A stretch of 64,000 nt of DNA from Superficieibacter sp. 1612_C1 (GCF_015234305.1 NZ_JADGMI010000004.1:1-64000), one strand, 5' to 3'. Shown: positions 37,835 through 48,233, counted from the first letter of the stretch. Translations and numbers: made by a program. Notes: a model not told the origin generated them from the letters alone.

Positions 37835-38556
37835 TACTTATCCTGCCCCAGAAAATCGCCGCTTTTGAACTGGCGGATGTAAAGATAAACGGTGTGCTTG
37901 GAAATGTTCAGACGGTCGGCAACCTGGTTAATCGCATCTTTAATATCAAAAATGCCTTTTTCATAGAGATTCAGCACGATCTGGCGGTTCTTGGCGTTAT
38001 TCGACACGTTGCGATCGGCGTTCACCTCTTCAATCGTGAACTCAAGGGTTTGCGCGACCAAATCATCCACTGAGGAAGCGAAGTTAACCGATGACCCCAC
38101 GTCCGGCGTTTCCGGGGGGATAAAGGTATTCATGATCTGTGAGAACGGCACGTCAAGGTTCATGTTGATGCACAGCAGGCCGATCACCCGCTGATCGCGG
38201 TTGCGTATCGCGATAGTCAGCGACTTCATCAGTACGCCGCTCTTGGCGCGGGTGAAGTAGCATTTCGACACGCTGCTGTCTGCGCCGGTCATATCATGCA
38301 GCATTCGCAGCGCAAGGTCGGTGATAGGAGAACCAATTTGTCGCCCGGTATGCTCGCCGTTGGCGATACGAATGGCGGAACACTTTAGATCTTGTAGAGA
38401 GTGCAGCACGATTTCGCAATGGGAACCAATAAGCATCGCTAACCCGTCCACTACCGCTTCGTAGGATTTCAGGATATCGAAGTCGGTCTGATCGAATGGA
38501 CGTTGATCCAGTAAATCAAGTTCGCTGGTTTCGTTGGTTAAAAGCGACCTGGACAT
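37834..38556 (-). CDS. yheO: YheO-family transcriptional regulator (PAS-like plus HTH)
   Basis: The 240-residue protein has an N-terminal YheO/PAS-like sensor domain (about 25-145) and a C-terminal helix-turn-helix (about 200-232, [21 protein letters not shown]). Its ligand is not established. It leads the yheO-tusDCB operon. The ATG at 38556 has an AAGGAG ribosome-binding site; an upstream GTG at 38568 overlaps that site and is unlikely. Confidence 0.93.
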   Translation of the reverse strand: MSRSLLTNETSELDLLDQRPFDQTDFDILKSYEAVVDGLAMLIGSHCEIVLHSLQDLKCSAIRIANGEHTGRQIGSPITDLALRMLHDMTGADSSVSKCYFTRAKSGVLMKSLTIAIRNRDQRVIGLLCINMNLDVPFSQIMNTFIPPETPDVGSSVNFASSVDDLVAQTLEFTIEEVNADRNVSNNAKNRQIVLNLYEKGIFDIKDAINQVADRLNISKHTVYLYIRQFKSGDFLGQDK

Positions 38557-38776
38557 GAAAGAAAGCACTCCTTTTCAGGAACCTGTCGTTATGTTTTCAG
38601 GGCAGGCTCGATTAACACCAATAACTATACGCAAAATCATTCAGGATGCGTCAAGGGAGAGCTTATAGGCGGGCGAGTGTAGCCAACGCAGAGGCAGCCT
38701 GAAGAATGACGAGTATAAACTAATACAGCGGAGGTTCCGCTGACCAGATTTAATTATACCGTCATGCAATAAAAAA

Positions 38777-38797
38777 ACCGCCGCCTGAGGCGGCGGC
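38777..38797 (-). terminator. fkpA terminator
   Basis: CCGCCGCC-TGA-GGCGGCGG (38778-38796) followed on the minus strand by TTTTTTT is a strong rho-independent terminator just after fkpA. The rest of the 253-bp gap up to yheO contains the yheO promoter region; I assign nothing else there. Confidence 0.9.
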
Positions 38798-38809
38798 GAT
38801 TATCATTTT

Positions 38810-39658
38810 TTATTTTTTAGCAGCATCTGCGGCTTTATCATCGGCGGCAGCGGCTGGGGCATCCGCGCTGGCAGGGGTTGCCGGTTTGATGTCCAGCAGT
38901 TCTACGTCAAAGACCAGCGTAGAGTTGGCCGGGATACCCGGAACGCCGTTTTTGCCGTACGCCAGTTCTGGTGGGATAACCAGTTTGATCTTACCGCCTT
39001 TCTTGATGTTTTTCAGGCCTTCAGTCCAGCCCGGGATCACACCATCCAGACGGAAAGAGAGCGGCTCGCCACGGGTGTAAGAGTTATCGAACTCTTTACC
39101 GTCCGTCAGCGTACCTTTGTAGTTTACAACCACGGTATCGCTGTCTTTAGGCGCGTCACCGCTACCCGCTTTTTCTACTTTATACAGCAGACCGGTAGAG
39201 GATTTTTTCACCCCCTTCTCTTTGGCGAAAGCATCGCGGAAGGCTTTACCTTTGGCTTCGCTTTCAGCCGCGTCTTTTTCCATCTTCGCCTGAGCGGAGG
39301 CTTTTACGCGGGTTTCAAACGCTTGCAGAGTCTGTTCGATTTCCTGATCGGAGAGTTTGCTCTTGTCAGCAAAGGCATCCTGAACACCGGCGATCAGCTG
39401 GTCTTTATCCAGTTTAATGCCCAGTTTTTCTTGTTCTTTCAGGGAGTTTTCCATGTAACGGCCCAGCGATGCACCCAGCGCGTAAGCAGACTTCTGGTCG
39501 TCATTTTTGAACACAGCTTTGCTGTCAGCGGCCGGAGCAGCCTTGCTGTCAGTAGCCGGTGCAGCGGTAGTTGCAGTTTCTGCGGCAAAGGTCAGCGGCG
39601 CGTTCAGCGCGACAGCCATTGTCGTCGCCAGCAGAGTAACTTTAAACAGTGATTTCAT
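38810..39658 (-). CDS. fkpA: Periplasmic FKBP-type peptidyl-prolyl isomerase FkpA
   Basis: FkpA is a periplasmic chaperone and prolyl isomerase, sigmaE-induced in E. coli. The 282 residues begin with a signal peptide (MKSLFKVTLLATTMAVALNA, cleaved near TFAAE). An alanine-rich linker, an N-terminal helical dimerisation domain and a C-terminal FKBP domain (about 150-255, with GWTEGL and IPPELAYG) follow. The tail is alanine/lysine-rich. I could not see a clear sigmaE promoter upstream. Confidence 0.97.
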   Translation of the reverse strand: MKSLFKVTLLATTMAVALNAPLTFAAETATTAAPATDSKAAPAADSKAVFKNDDQKSAYALGASLGRYMENSLKEQEKLGIKLDKDQLIAGVQDAFADKSKLSDQEIEQTLQAFETRVKASAQAKMEKDAAESEAKGKAFRDAFAKEKGVKKSSTGLLYKVEKAGSGDAPKDSDTVVVNYKGTLTDGKEFDNSYTRGEPLSFRLDGVIPGWTEGLKNIKKGGKIKLVIPPELAYGKNGVPGIPANSTLVFDVELLDIKPATPASADAPAAAADDKAADAAKK

Positions 39659-39888
39659 CCATATCTCCAGGGCCGGGGCATCTCACCCCAGGTTAACTTT
39701 CAAATTAGAAACGTACTATAAAGCGTTGCAGAAGAAATCTACAGACGGACTCTCCCTAATTACGGATCTTTTCAGACTATTTTTGTTTAAATTAGTTTCC
39801 TCGAAAAAGAGGTCAGTGCTGCATGGCACGTCAAAGTTGGGTAGAATCCGCCCGCCAGCAACCACTAGCCGCAGAGAAGAGGTGAATC

Positions 39889-40107
39889 ATGCAGGATAAA
39901 TCATTGGAAGCACGTCTGGCGGAACTGGAAAGCCGACTGGCGTTTCAGGAGATCACGATTGAGGATCTTAACCAGACGGTAACCGCACACGAAATGGAAA
40001 TGGCGAAACTGCGGGAACACGTGCGCCTGATGGCGGAAAAACTGAAAGCCAGCCAGCCGTCGCACATGGCATCGCCTTCAGAAGAAACGCCGCCGCCCCA
40101 TTATTAA
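39889..40107 (+). CDS. slyX: SlyX family protein
   Basis: The 72-residue protein is a predicted coiled coil (residues 5-53, rich in Glu/Leu heptads such as [18 protein letters not shown]) ending in the conserved TPPPHY. Its function is unknown. It is convergent with slyD, as in E. coli. The 230-bp gap to fkpA holds the two divergent promoters, with a possible slyX -10 TAGAAT at about 39841. Confidence 0.95.
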   Translation: MQDKSLEARLAELESRLAFQEITIEDLNQTVTAHEMEMAKLREHVRLMAEKLKASQPSHMASPSEETPPPHY

Positions 40108-40281
40108 GGCGTAAAAAAAGCGGGTTGCCCCGCTTTCAGATGGTTGGCAAAGAGGCTTATCAGGGGAAACGCCGGGATTGGGTTCCCGGAGGGAGGCCCA
40201 ACCCGGTGGTCGCCCCGATATCCACAGCCGGTTTTCCATCAACCACAAACGGGTTGCCCCGCTTTAGTATGATAACGACAA
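40108..40281. repeat. slyX-slyD spacer with duplicated 16-bp hairpin motif
   Basis: The 16-mer CGGGTTGCCCCGCTTT occurs twice in direct orientation (40121-40136 and 40250-40265). The first copy forms the AGCGGG/CCCGCT terminator behind slyX. Between them lies an imperfect inverted repeat (CGGGATTGGG near 40171 with CCCAACCCG near 40200). No open frame of note is present. Confidence 0.65.
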
Positions 40282-40860
40282 TTAATGACAGCCGCAGCCG
40301 CCGTGACCGCCGCAACCACCTTTACCATGATCGTGGTCATGGCCGTGACCGCCGCAGCAGCCGTCGTGACCATGGTCGTGGTCATGATGGTCGTGCGCGC
40401 CGTGTACGTGACCGTGCTCCAGCTCTTCAGCCGTTGCTTCACGAATCGCAACCACTTCCACGCTGAATTTCAGGTTCTGGCCTGCCAGCATGTGGTTACC
40501 GTCAACCACGACGTGATCGTCTTCAACGCCAGTGATTTCAACCGGTACCGGACCCTGATCGGTTTCCGCCAGGAAACGCATGCCGACTTGCAGTTCATCA
40601 ACGCCCATAAAGACGTCTTTCGGCACGCGCTGAACCAGGTTTTCATCGTACTGGCCGTAAGCGTCATTCGCTTCGACAGCAACGTCAAATTTATCGCCTG
40701 GTTCATGGCCTTCCAGCGCATTTTCCAGACCAGAAATCAGGGAGCCGTGACCATGCAGATAGTCCAGCGGCGCACTTACCGGAGACTCATCAACTAATAC
40801 ACCGTCTTCTGTACGTACCTGATAGGCCAGGCTGACCACCAGGTCTTTTGCTACTTTCAT
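40282..40860 (-). CDS. slyD: FKBP-type peptidyl-prolyl isomerase / nickel metallochaperone SlyD
   Basis: SlyD folds proteins and delivers Ni2+ to hydrogenase maturation proteins. The 192-residue protein has a split FKBP domain with an inserted IF chaperone flap (about 70-120). Its C-terminal tail of about 45 residues (from about 148) is rich in His, Cys, Asp and Gly and binds metals. The DNA repeats seen at 40282-40420 are simply the codons of that tail. Confidence 0.97.
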   Translation of the reverse strand: MKVAKDLVVSLAYQVRTEDGVLVDESPVSAPLDYLHGHGSLISGLENALEGHEPGDKFDVAVEANDAYGQYDENLVQRVPKDVFMGVDELQVGMRFLAETDQGPVPVEITGVEDDHVVVDGNHMLAGQNLKFSVEVVAIREATAEELEHGHVHGAHDHHDHDHGHDGCCGGHGHDHDHGKGGCGGHGGCGCH

Positions 40861-40954
40861 GATATCTCCTGAGCAAGGGAAGAATAGTGGCGCAGATTGT
40901 AGCGGAATTCTGCACGCGTGTACCCTTTAGCTTAAAAAAACCTGCGGCATCTCG

Positions 40955-41155
40955 CTAGTCCGGATGAAAAATGCCGATCACCTGCTCTTCTTTGCGCACA
41001 TGATCGCGGGCCTCTTTATCGGCCTCGCGCATCTGATGACCGCACTTAACGCATTCAACTATATCGACATTATTTTCCCGCCACATGGCCAGCGTGTCCT
41101 GCGCCTGGCAGGAGGGACATTTTGCACCTGCAATAAAACGTTTACGGACTGGCAT
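40955..41155 (-). CDS. yheV: YheV family zinc-ribbon protein
   Basis: The 66-residue protein has two CxxC knuckles (CPSC at 13-16, CVKC at 35-38) separated by 18 residues, a zinc-ribbon fold. Its function is not established. It starts 3 bp after the kefB stop, so it is cotranscribed with kefG-kefB. Confidence 0.93.
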   Translation of the reverse strand: MPVRKRFIAGAKCPSCQAQDTLAMWRENNVDIVECVKCGHQMREADKEARDHVRKEEQVIGIFHPD

Positions 41156-41158
41156 AAT

Positions 41159-42970
41159 TTACTCCTGATCTGAGCCATCCCAGCCGTCAAGCTGGTGACG
41201 CTCCTGATGCATTTCACGCTGGAAAATCTCTTCCAGCTCGCGCCGCGCTTCCTGTACGCGAGAAATCTGTACCGTGTCGGTGTGTACCGGCATAAGTTCA
41301 CGCAGCATTCGCATATCCAGACGGCGAAAATGAAGCTGCGCGCGGTGCGCCTGGTGCGGATGCACGCCTAACGAAATCAGCGCCTTACGCCCCAGCTCCA
41401 GGGCGCTGGAAAAGGTTTCACGGGAGAACTGAGTAACCCCCGCCTGGAGCAATTCGTGGGCCTCCACGCGGCCTCTTGCTCGCGCCATAATCTTCAACTG
41501 CGGAAAATGCTGCTGACAGATTTCCACCAGCTTCATGGTATCTTCCGGCTCATTACAGGTGATAACGATCGACTGCGCCTCTGCCGCGCCCGCTGCATGC
41601 AGCAAATCCACCTGGGTAGCGTCGCCGTAATACACTTTATAGCCGTATTTGCGCATCAGGCCCACCGCGCTAATATCGCGCTCCAGCACCGTAATACGCA
41701 TTTTATTCGCCATCAGTAAGCGCCCGATCACCTGACCAAAACGGCCAAACCCGACGATAATGACCTGCGGTTTGTCGTCATCTACCCACGGTTTTTCATC
41801 TTCGTCATCCGGGCCGTTAAACTGCCGCGCCAGCCGTTTATCGATGGCTTTCATCAACAGCGGCGTGGTCATCATCGACAGCGTCACCGTCACCAGCAGC
41901 AGCGCCATCTGATCGTTCTGAAATAGCTTTTGCGACGAGGCCGTAGAGAACAGCACAAAGGCAAACTCACCGCCCTGACTGAGCACCCCGGCAAACTGCA
42001 ACCGCTCAGAGCTTCGCAGTCCATACACGCGCGCCAGCAGATACAGCACCAGCATTTTGACTGCCACCAGCGCAAACACGCTAAATGCCACCCACAGCAG
42101 ATGCGTATAGAGCACGCCCAGGTTGAGCGACATGCCGACCGAAATAAAAAACAGCCCCAGCAGCAAGCCTTTAAACGGATCGATGGACGATTCCAGCTCG
42201 TGCCGGTATTCGCTTTCCGCCAGCAATATCCCGGCGATAAAAGTGCCGAGGGCCATCGACAGCCCCAGCGCATCCATAAACAGCGCCGAGCCGAGCACCA
42301 GCAGCAGCGTGGCGGCAGTAAACACTTCGCGCACGCCGGAGGCGGCGATAAAACGGAACACCGGACGCAGTAAATAACGTCCGCCAATCAGCATCCCGGC
42401 AAACGCCAGCACTTTCATGCCGATTTTGATCCAGTCAAAGTGATCGTCACCGGACCCCGCCAGCAGTGGCACCAGCGCCAGCGCCGGGATCACCGCCAGA
42501 TCCTGAAACAACAGCACCGAAAAGCCGAGCTGCCCGGATTCGCTGCGGTTCATCCCCTTCTCACGCATAAGCTGAAGCGCCATCGCCGTCGAGGACATGG
42601 CAAGGCCAATCCCACCGACCACCGCCGCCTGCCACGAAAACTGCGTCAACATCAGCAGCCCACCGAGGATCGCCGCGCTGAAGATCACCTGCGCCGCACC
42701 GACGCCAAAAATCGAGCGCCGCAACTCCCAGAGCTTACCGGGGTTCAGTTCCAGCCCGATGATAAACATCAGGAACACCACGCCCAGCTCCGAGAAGTGC
42801 AGGATCTCGTCGACGTCGCTGATAAACCCCAGCCCCCACGGGCCGATGGCAATCCCCGCCAGCAGATAGCCCAGCACCGCGCCGATACCCAGACGCGCCG
42901 CCAGCGGCACCGCAACGACCGCCGCAAAAAGAAACAGGACGCCAGCCAGTAACAGATTGGATCCCTCCAT
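41159..42970 (-). CDS. kefB: Glutathione-gated K+ efflux system KefB
   Basis: KefB exports K+ in exchange for H+ when electrophile-glutathione adducts form, acidifying the cytoplasm protectively. The 603 residues comprise a 12-13 helix CPA2 antiporter domain (1 to about 380) and a cytosolic RCK/KTN domain beginning [19 protein letters not shown] (about 400-520). A glutamine- and acid-rich tail follows. Its start shares one base with the kefG stop. Confidence 0.97.
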   Translation of the reverse strand: MEGSNLLLAGVLFLFAAVVAVPLAARLGIGAVLGYLLAGIAIGPWGLGFISDVDEILHFSELGVVFLMFIIGLELNPGKLWELRRSIFGVGAAQVIFSAAILGGLLMLTQFSWQAAVVGGIGLAMSSTAMALQLMREKGMNRSESGQLGFSVLLFQDLAVIPALALVPLLAGSGDDHFDWIKIGMKVLAFAGMLIGGRYLLRPVFRFIAASGVREVFTAATLLLVLGSALFMDALGLSMALGTFIAGILLAESEYRHELESSIDPFKGLLLGLFFISVGMSLNLGVLYTHLLWVAFSVFALVAVKMLVLYLLARVYGLRSSERLQFAGVLSQGGEFAFVLFSTASSQKLFQNDQMALLLVTVTLSMMTTPLLMKAIDKRLARQFNGPDDEDEKPWVDDDKPQVIIVGFGRFGQVIGRLLMANKMRITVLERDISAVGLMRKYGYKVYYGDATQVDLLHAAGAAEAQSIVITCNEPEDTMKLVEICQQHFPQLKIMARARGRVEAHELLQAGVTQFSRETFSSALELGRKALISLGVHPHQAHRAQLHFRRLDMRMLRELMPVHTDTVQISRVQEARRELEEIFQREMHQERHQLDGWDGSDQE

Positions 42971-43524
42971 TACTGACCTCCATTATTAAGCGGTGACGCC
43001 AGCCACTCACCGTAAGCTTTGGCCCGACTGGCCAGCTCCTGCGGCGTTTGTCGTCTGGCCCAGTAGACAATAATCGGGTTAAGCCAGTGCATACGGCACA
43101 TGGCGGCGGTTAACTCAAAAGGGCGCAGAACATCGCTCATCGGGTAGCGATTCAGCGCGTCATGCCGATAGGCGCTCTCCGGCTCACCGGTGGTGATCAC
43201 GCTCCGCCAGTACTTTCCCGCCAGTTGGTTCCCTCCCGGACCGCTGGAGAAACCCCGGCTCAACACGCGATCCAGCCACTCTTTCAGCAGCGCCGGGCAG
43301 CTATAGGTATACAGCGGATGCTGAAACACGATGACATCGTGCTCCAACAACAGCGCCTGTTCGCGCGGAATATCAATAAAAAAATCGGGATACTGCGCAT
43401 AGAGATCGTGCACGGTAACATTTTGCAGCTGCGTGGCCGGCTTAAGCAAAACCCGGTTGGCTACCGAGTCCTGTGATTCCGGATGGGCATACAGCAGCAG
43501 TACTTTCGCTGTCTGCGACATCAT
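42970..43524 (-). CDS. kefG: KefB ancillary subunit KefG (quinone oxidoreductase-like)
   Basis: KefG is a flavodoxin-fold protein needed for full KefB activity. From the ATG at 43524 the protein has 184 residues, the E. coli length, with a GGGAGGGGA ribosome-binding site directly upstream. The flavin-binding [13 protein letters not shown] (12-24) and [17 protein letters not shown] motifs are clear. A longer frame to 43629 lies in the kefG-yheS promoter gap and was rejected. Confidence 0.96.
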   Translation of the reverse strand: MMSQTAKVLLLYAHPESQDSVANRVLLKPATQLQNVTVHDLYAQYPDFFIDIPREQALLLEHDVIVFQHPLYTYSCPALLKEWLDRVLSRGFSSGPGGNQLAGKYWRSVITTGEPESAYRHDALNRYPMSDVLRPFELTAAMCRMHWLNPIIVYWARRQTPQELASRAKAYGEWLASPLNNGGQ

Positions 43525-43691
43525 TCCCCTCCCGGGTTTGTCGTTCTGTCTCGTTCGGGCCATATTGCTGCCAGAATGATTTTGTCTATCGTCTTCATTA
43601 TGGGCTACCATTGCGCCCCGGTGCGGCATTTTGCCAGCAACCTTACATTATCATAATGACAAATTAACATAGTCTGAACATACGGCACCTT

Positions 43692-45596
43692 ATGATTGTT
43701 TTCTCCTCGTTACAAATTCGCCGCGGCGTGCATGTCCTGCTGGATAACGCCACGGCCACCATTAATCCGGGCCAGAAAGTCGGCCTGGTGGGTAAAAACG
43801 GCTGCGGTAAATCCACCCTGCTGGCGCTGCTGAAAAATGAGCTGAGTGCCGATGCCGGTAGCTTTACGTTTCCCGGCACCTGGCAGCTCGCCTGGGTGAA
43901 TCAGGAAACGCCCGCCCTGCCGCAACCGGCTCTGGATTATGTTATCGACGGGGATCGTGAATTTCGCCAGCTCGAAGCGCAATTACAGGCGGCGAATGAC
44001 GCCAATGATGGACACGCGATTGCGACCATCCACGGCAAACTGGATGCGGTTGATGCCTGGACCATTCGTTCACGCGCGTCCAGCCTGCTGCACGGCCTTG
44101 GCTTTTCTAACGAACAGCTGGAGCGCCCGGTCAGCGACTTCTCCGGCGGCTGGCGGATGCGTCTTAACCTGGCGCAGGCGCTGATTTGCCGCTCCGACCT
44201 GCTGTTGCTGGATGAACCGACCAACCACCTCGACCTTGATGCGGTGATCTGGCTGGAGCGCTGGCTGAAAAGCTATCAGGGCACGCTGATCCTGATTTCT
44301 CACGACCGCGACTTTCTCGATCCGGTGGTGGATAAAATCATTCATATCGAACAGCAGTCGATGTTTGAATACACCGGTAACTACAGCTCGTTTGAGATAC
44401 AGCGAGCCACGCGCCTGTCGCAGCAACAGGCGACGTATGAAAGCCAGCAGCTACGCGTGGCGCATCTGCAAAGCTTTATCGACCGCTTCAAAGCCAAAGC
44501 CAGTAAGGCAAAGCAGGCGCAAAGCCGCGTGAAGATGCTGGAACGTATGGAGCTTATCGCGCCGGCGCACGTTGATAACCCGTTCCACTTCAGCTTCCGT
44601 GTCCCGGAAAGCCTGCCTAATCCGCTGTTGAAAATGGAAAAAGTGAGTGCCGGCTATGGCGAGCGTACCATTCTCGACTCCATTAAATTGAACCTGGTTC
44701 CCGGTTCGCGCATTGGCCTTCTCGGTCGCAACGGCGCAGGGAAATCGACGCTAATCAAGTTACTGGCAGGTGAACTGGCCCCGACGCACGGCGAAATCGG
44801 CCTGGCGAAAGGGATCAAACTGGGTTATTTCGCTCAGCACCAGCTGGAATTTTTACGCGCTGACGAGTCCCCGTTACAGCATATGGCGCGGCTGGCACCG
44901 CAAGAGCTGGAGCAGAAGCTGCGCGACTACCTTGGCGGCTTTGGCTTCCGGGGCGATAAAGTCACCGAGCGAACAGAACGCTTCTCCGGCGGTGAAAAAG
45001 CGCGTCTGGTGCTGGCGTTAATTGTCTGGCAGCGCCCGAACCTGCTGCTGCTCGATGAACCCACCAACCACCTCGACCTCGACATGCGCCAGGCGCTGAC
45101 CGAAGCGCTGATTGAGTTTGAAGGCGCGCTGGTGGTGGTGTCGCATGACCGTCACCTGCTGCGTTCCACTACCGACGACCTTTATCTGGTCCACGATGGC
45201 AAAGTCGAGCCGTTTGACGGCGATCTGGAAGATTACCAGAAGTGGCTGAGCGACATTCAGAAGCAGGAAAGCCAGCCTGACGATACGGCGAAAGACAACG
45301 CCAACAGCGCTCAGGCGCGTAAAGATCAGAAGCGTCGTGAAGCGGAACTGCGTAATCTGACCCAGCCGCTGCGCAAAGAGATTGCCCGTCTGGAAAAAGA
45401 GATGGAAAAACTTAACGCGCAACTGGCGAAAGCAGAAGAGAAGCTGGGCGACAGCGAGTTGTACGATCAGAGTCGTAAAGCCGAACTGACCGACTGTCTG
45501 CAACAGCAGGCCAGCGCGAAAGCGGGTCTGGAGGAGTGCGAAATGGCCTGGCTGGACGCACACGAACAGCTGGAAGCCATGACCCAGGGCGACTAA
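43692..45596 (+). CDS. yheS: ABC-F family ATPase YheS
   Basis: ABC-F proteins bind the ribosomal E site and relieve stalling; YheS is a cytosolic twin-ATPase without membrane domains. The 634 residues hold Walker A motifs GKNGCGKST (about 34-42) and GRNGAGKST (about 345-353), signatures SGGWRMR and SGGEKAR, and LLLDEPTNHLDLD twice. The two are joined by a basic linker and followed by a charged C-terminal coiled coil (about 540-634). In E. coli yheT follows yheS; here mdc and nad modules are inserted. Confidence 0.96.
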   Translation: MIVFSSLQIRRGVHVLLDNATATINPGQKVGLVGKNGCGKSTLLALLKNELSADAGSFTFPGTWQLAWVNQETPALPQPALDYVIDGDREFRQLEAQLQAANDANDGHAIATIHGKLDAVDAWTIRSRASSLLHGLGFSNEQLERPVSDFSGGWRMRLNLAQALICRSDLLLLDEPTNHLDLDAVIWLERWLKSYQGTLILISHDRDFLDPVVDKIIHIEQQSMFEYTGNYSSFEIQRATRLSQQQATYESQQLRVAHLQSFIDRFKAKASKAKQAQSRVKMLERMELIAPAHVDNPFHFSFRVPESLPNPLLKMEKVSAGYGERTILDSIKLNLVPGSRIGLLGRNGAGKSTLIKLLAGELAPTHGEIGLAKGIKLGYFAQHQLEFLRADESPLQHMARLAPQELEQKLRDYLGGFGFRGDKVTERTERFSGGEKARLVLALIVWQRPNLLLLDEPTNHLDLDMRQALTEALIEFEGALVVVSHDRHLLRSTTDDLYLVHDGKVEPFDGDLEDYQKWLSDIQKQESQPDDTAKDNANSAQARKDQKRREAELRNLTQPLRKEIARLEKEMEKLNAQLAKAEEKLGDSELYDQSRKAELTDCLQQQASAKAGLEECEMAWLDAHEQLEAMTQGD

Positions 45597-45621
45597 TTCT
45601 TCTCATACGGAGCAGCCAAAG

Positions 45622-46554
45622 ATGATCCCGGATATCGCCAGCGACATTACCTTTCGCAAACTCGCCATCTTCATGACGTTTATGGAGAAAGGAAATATCG
45701 CCCGCACCGCCGAGGCGCTGGCGTTAAGTGGCGTCAGCGTACATCGCGCGTTGCATACCCTGGAAGAGAATGTGCGCTGCCCGCTGTTCATTCACAAAGG
45801 CCGCAATCTGATGGCGCTGCCAGCCGCCGTGACGCTGCTGGAGTATTGCCAGGAAGTCACGCAACTGATGGCGCGCGGCCTGGAAGAGACGCGCAAAACC
45901 GCTGGCGTGGGGCAGGGTCGTTTACGCGTCGGTACGCTCTATTCACTGACGCTGGAGACCGTACCGCGCCTGATTATGGGGATGAAACTGCGTCGTCCGG
46001 ATCTGGAAATGGATCTGACGATGGGATCCAACGACGCGCTGCTGCGAATGCTGGAAGACGGCATCCTTGATGCGATCCTGATTTCGATTTCTGAAAGCGA
46101 GATCGACTATAACAGTCTTGAAGTGCTGCCGCTGTTTCACGACGACATTTACCTTGCCGCGCCCGCCAGCGCATCGCTGGATACAACAAAACTGGCTGAC
46201 CTGCGAGACTACCGCGATCAGAAATTTGTCTCGCTGGCAGAAGGTTTTGCCACCTACGTGGGGTTCCAGGAAGCGTTTCATATTGCCGGTTTTGAGCCGG
46301 AAATCGTCACCCGGGTTAACGATATTTTTTCGATGCTCAGTCTGGTGCAGGCCGGCGTTGGTTTTACCCTGATGCCGGGCCGAATGAAGAAGATGTACGA
46401 AGGATCGGTAAAATTGCAGAAGCTCTCGCAGCCGTATCAGATGCAGCAGCTTATTGCCATTGTCTTCGCCCGCAACCGCGAGATGGACCCGAACCTGCTG
46501 GCGCTGGCGGCGGAAGGTCGCATGTATGCCCGCAGTTTGCAGGAAAACGCCTGA
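45622..46554 (+). CDS. mdcR: LysR-type regulator of malonate decarboxylase genes
   Basis: The 310-residue protein has an N-terminal LysR helix-turn-helix (about 10-66, NIARTAEALALSGVSVHRALHTLEE) and a periplasmic-binding-like effector domain. Similarity and position identify it with MdcR of Klebsiella pneumoniae, which activates mdc genes in the presence of malonate. It starts 25 bp after yheS with a CGGAGC site and converges on mdcH, so it is about 7 kb from the mdcA promoter it presumably controls. Confidence 0.9.
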   Translation: MIPDIASDITFRKLAIFMTFMEKGNIARTAEALALSGVSVHRALHTLEENVRCPLFIHKGRNLMALPAAVTLLEYCQEVTQLMARGLEETRKTAGVGQGRLRVGTLYSLTLETVPRLIMGMKLRRPDLEMDLTMGSNDALLRMLEDGILDAILISISESEIDYNSLEVLPLFHDDIYLAAPASASLDTTKLADLRDYRDQKFVSLAEGFATYVGFQEAFHIAGFEPEIVTRVNDIFSMLSLVQAGVGFTLMPGRMKKMYEGSVKLQKLSQPYQMQQLIAIVFARNREMDPNLLALAAEGRMYARSLQENA

Positions 46555-46650
46555 GTGATATGACGCCGTGGCACGGTGTATGCTGTCCGACACCCTCACC
46601 CCAACCCTCTGGGAGCGGTCCGTACACGCGGTTAAGCCGGATGCCGTATC

Positions 46651-46681
46651 GTAGGCCCGGTAAGCGCAGCGCCACCGGGCA
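46651..46681. repeat. REP element
   Basis: GTAGGCCCGGTAAGCGCAGC followed by GCCACCGGGCA forms an imperfect REP palindrome between the convergent mdcR and mdcH genes. The remaining bases of the 159-bp gap hold no other feature I can support. Confidence 0.85.
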
Positions 46682-46713
46682 ACGTGGTACAGTGCCAACA
46701 ACCGCATCGGTCA

Positions 46714-47616
46714 TCAATCCTGCGCTCGTAGCCGTTTCGCCAGATGTACCGCAACCTCTACCCCGCTGCGGTCCAGCGAGAGGGATTCCCCTTCCCACGC
46801 GGCCTGCCGCGTCAGACAGGTTAAAATGCCGCCCGGCGGCATCTCGATTGCCAGTCGCGCCTCGCGTTCATTAGCGGCAATCACCGCCTCCTGCCAGCGC
46901 ACCGTGCGTGCCATATTCATCGCCAGATCGTCGGCGATCTTTTCCGGTTGCCACAGTACGCGTCCGGTGCTGCCACTCAGATAAGCGCAGCGCGGACGGG
47001 AAAGCGTCACATTGTTGAAAGCTGCCACCAGCTTTTGCGCCGGTTCCGCCAGCAGTGCGCAGTGCGACGGCACGCTTACCGCCAGACGATGCGCCTTGCT
47101 GGCCCCTTTTTCCAGCGCCCGCCGTGCCACTTCCGCCATTGCTTCATCGGACCCGGCAATTACAATCTGCGTTTCGGCGTTGAGATTCGCGATGTAAGCT
47201 CCGCTACCTTCAAGCAGCGCTTCCACCTGGCTGAGCGTCAGGCCCATAATCGCCGTCAGCCCGTAGCCGTGAGGATACGCCTGCTCCATCAAATCGCCGC
47301 GCAGGGCGACCAGTTTTAACGCATCGGCAAAATCCAGCGCTCCGGCAATAACCGCGGCGGGATACGCACCGATAGAAAGCCCGCTGACGATATCCGGCTC
47401 AACGTCGCGGCGCTGTAACTCCCGGCCCCAGGCAACGCCGGCGATCAACAGCGCCAGCTGCACCGCGCGGGTATGACGTAACGCTTCGGGTGAATCCAGC
47501 GTGTCGGCCTCATCGCCCAGCACCGTACGCGCCTGCTCCATCTCATCACCGGGAAGCTGTTGCAGCATGCCGGGACGCTGCGTTCCCTGCCCCGGAAAGG
47601 TAAACAGAATTTTCAT
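46714..47616 (-). CDS. mdcH: Malonyl transacylase MdcH
   Basis: MdcH loads a malonyl group onto the MdcC carrier to prime malonate decarboxylase. From the ATG at 47616 it has 300 residues with PGQGTQ at 8-13 and the serine elbow GLSIGAYPAA (nucleophile Ser81), the acyl-transferase fold also seen in FabD. A frame extension to 47751 overlaps mdcG and was rejected. The ATG overlaps the mdcG stop by 4 bases (ATGA). Confidence 0.95.
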   Translation of the reverse strand: MKILFTFPGQGTQRPGMLQQLPGDEMEQARTVLGDEADTLDSPEALRHTRAVQLALLIAGVAWGRELQRRDVEPDIVSGLSIGAYPAAVIAGALDFADALKLVALRGDLMEQAYPHGYGLTAIMGLTLSQVEALLEGSGAYIANLNAETQIVIAGSDEAMAEVARRALEKGASKAHRLAVSVPSHCALLAEPAQKLVAAFNNVTLSRPRCAYLSGSTGRVLWQPEKIADDLAMNMARTVRWQEAVIAANEREARLAIEMPPGGILTCLTRQAAWEGESLSLDRSGVEVAVHLAKRLRAQD

Positions 47617-48233
47617 GACTCCTCCCTGCGCCACGGGTCGCGTACCAGACGCGGCCCCCGGCTGGTTTTCAGCAATACTTTGCCGTCGCGTAACCACTCC
47701 GCCAGCGCGAAGCCGCCATAAGGCGTCTCCAGCTGGGTGTCCGCACGGCAAAGGACTGTCGTTAATGATTGCTGCCAGCGTTCAAGTTGCGCGGGTGCCA
47801 GCGGCTGCGGCGCACGGATCAGCAAGTCCAGATCGCTCTGGGCATGAATAACCGGAATACCGGTTGCCAGCGCGTACCCTACGCTGCCAGTCACTCCCCA
47901 CTGCCACGGCCACGCCAGTTGGGCAAGCTGAAGTGCCACCTGTACCGGCGGCTGCGAGATAAACGGCGAACGTAGCAGCGTCTGTGGCTCGACCAGATCG
48001 TCCGGCGCGACCACGCGTACGACGTGCTCAGGACGAACCCAGCCCGCCGCCCGCTGGTCACGACGCATCCCGCGAACGCCTACCGGAATGCGCCCTTGCG
48101 CATCAACATCACGCCGCACCACCACCGGCAGGCCGGTATGCCACACGTCATCCACCCAGGACTCCGTGATACCGTCCAGCGCGTCACGCGCGGTTAGCCA
48201 GATAAGATCGTGCGGGCGTAATGTTGAGGTCAT
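47613..48233 (-). CDS. mdcG: Phosphoribosyl-dephospho-CoA transferase MdcG
   Basis: MdcG transfers the triphosphoribosyl-dephospho-CoA prosthetic group, made by MdcB, to the serine of MdcC. The 206-residue nucleotidyltransferase shows the GSVGYALATG and SDLDLLIR motifs, whose acidic residues bind metal. It begins one base after the mdcF stop and overlaps mdcH. Confidence 0.94.
   Translation of the reverse strand: MTSTLRPHDLIWLTARDALDGITESWVDDVWHTGLPVVVRRDVDAQGRIPVGVRGMRRDQRAAGWVRPEHVVRVVAPDDLVEPQTLLRSPFISQPPVQVALQLAQLAWPWQWGVTGSVGYALATGIPVIHAQSDLDLLIRAPQPLAPAQLERWQQSLTTVLCRADTQLETPYGGFALAEWLRDGKVLLKTSRGPRLVRDPWRREES

Noticed and set aside
40282-40420. Short repeated DNA units resembling a small repeat array
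   Set aside because: They are His/Asp/Gly/Cys codons of the SlyD metal-binding tail; unit lengths and spacing do not fit a CRISPR array.
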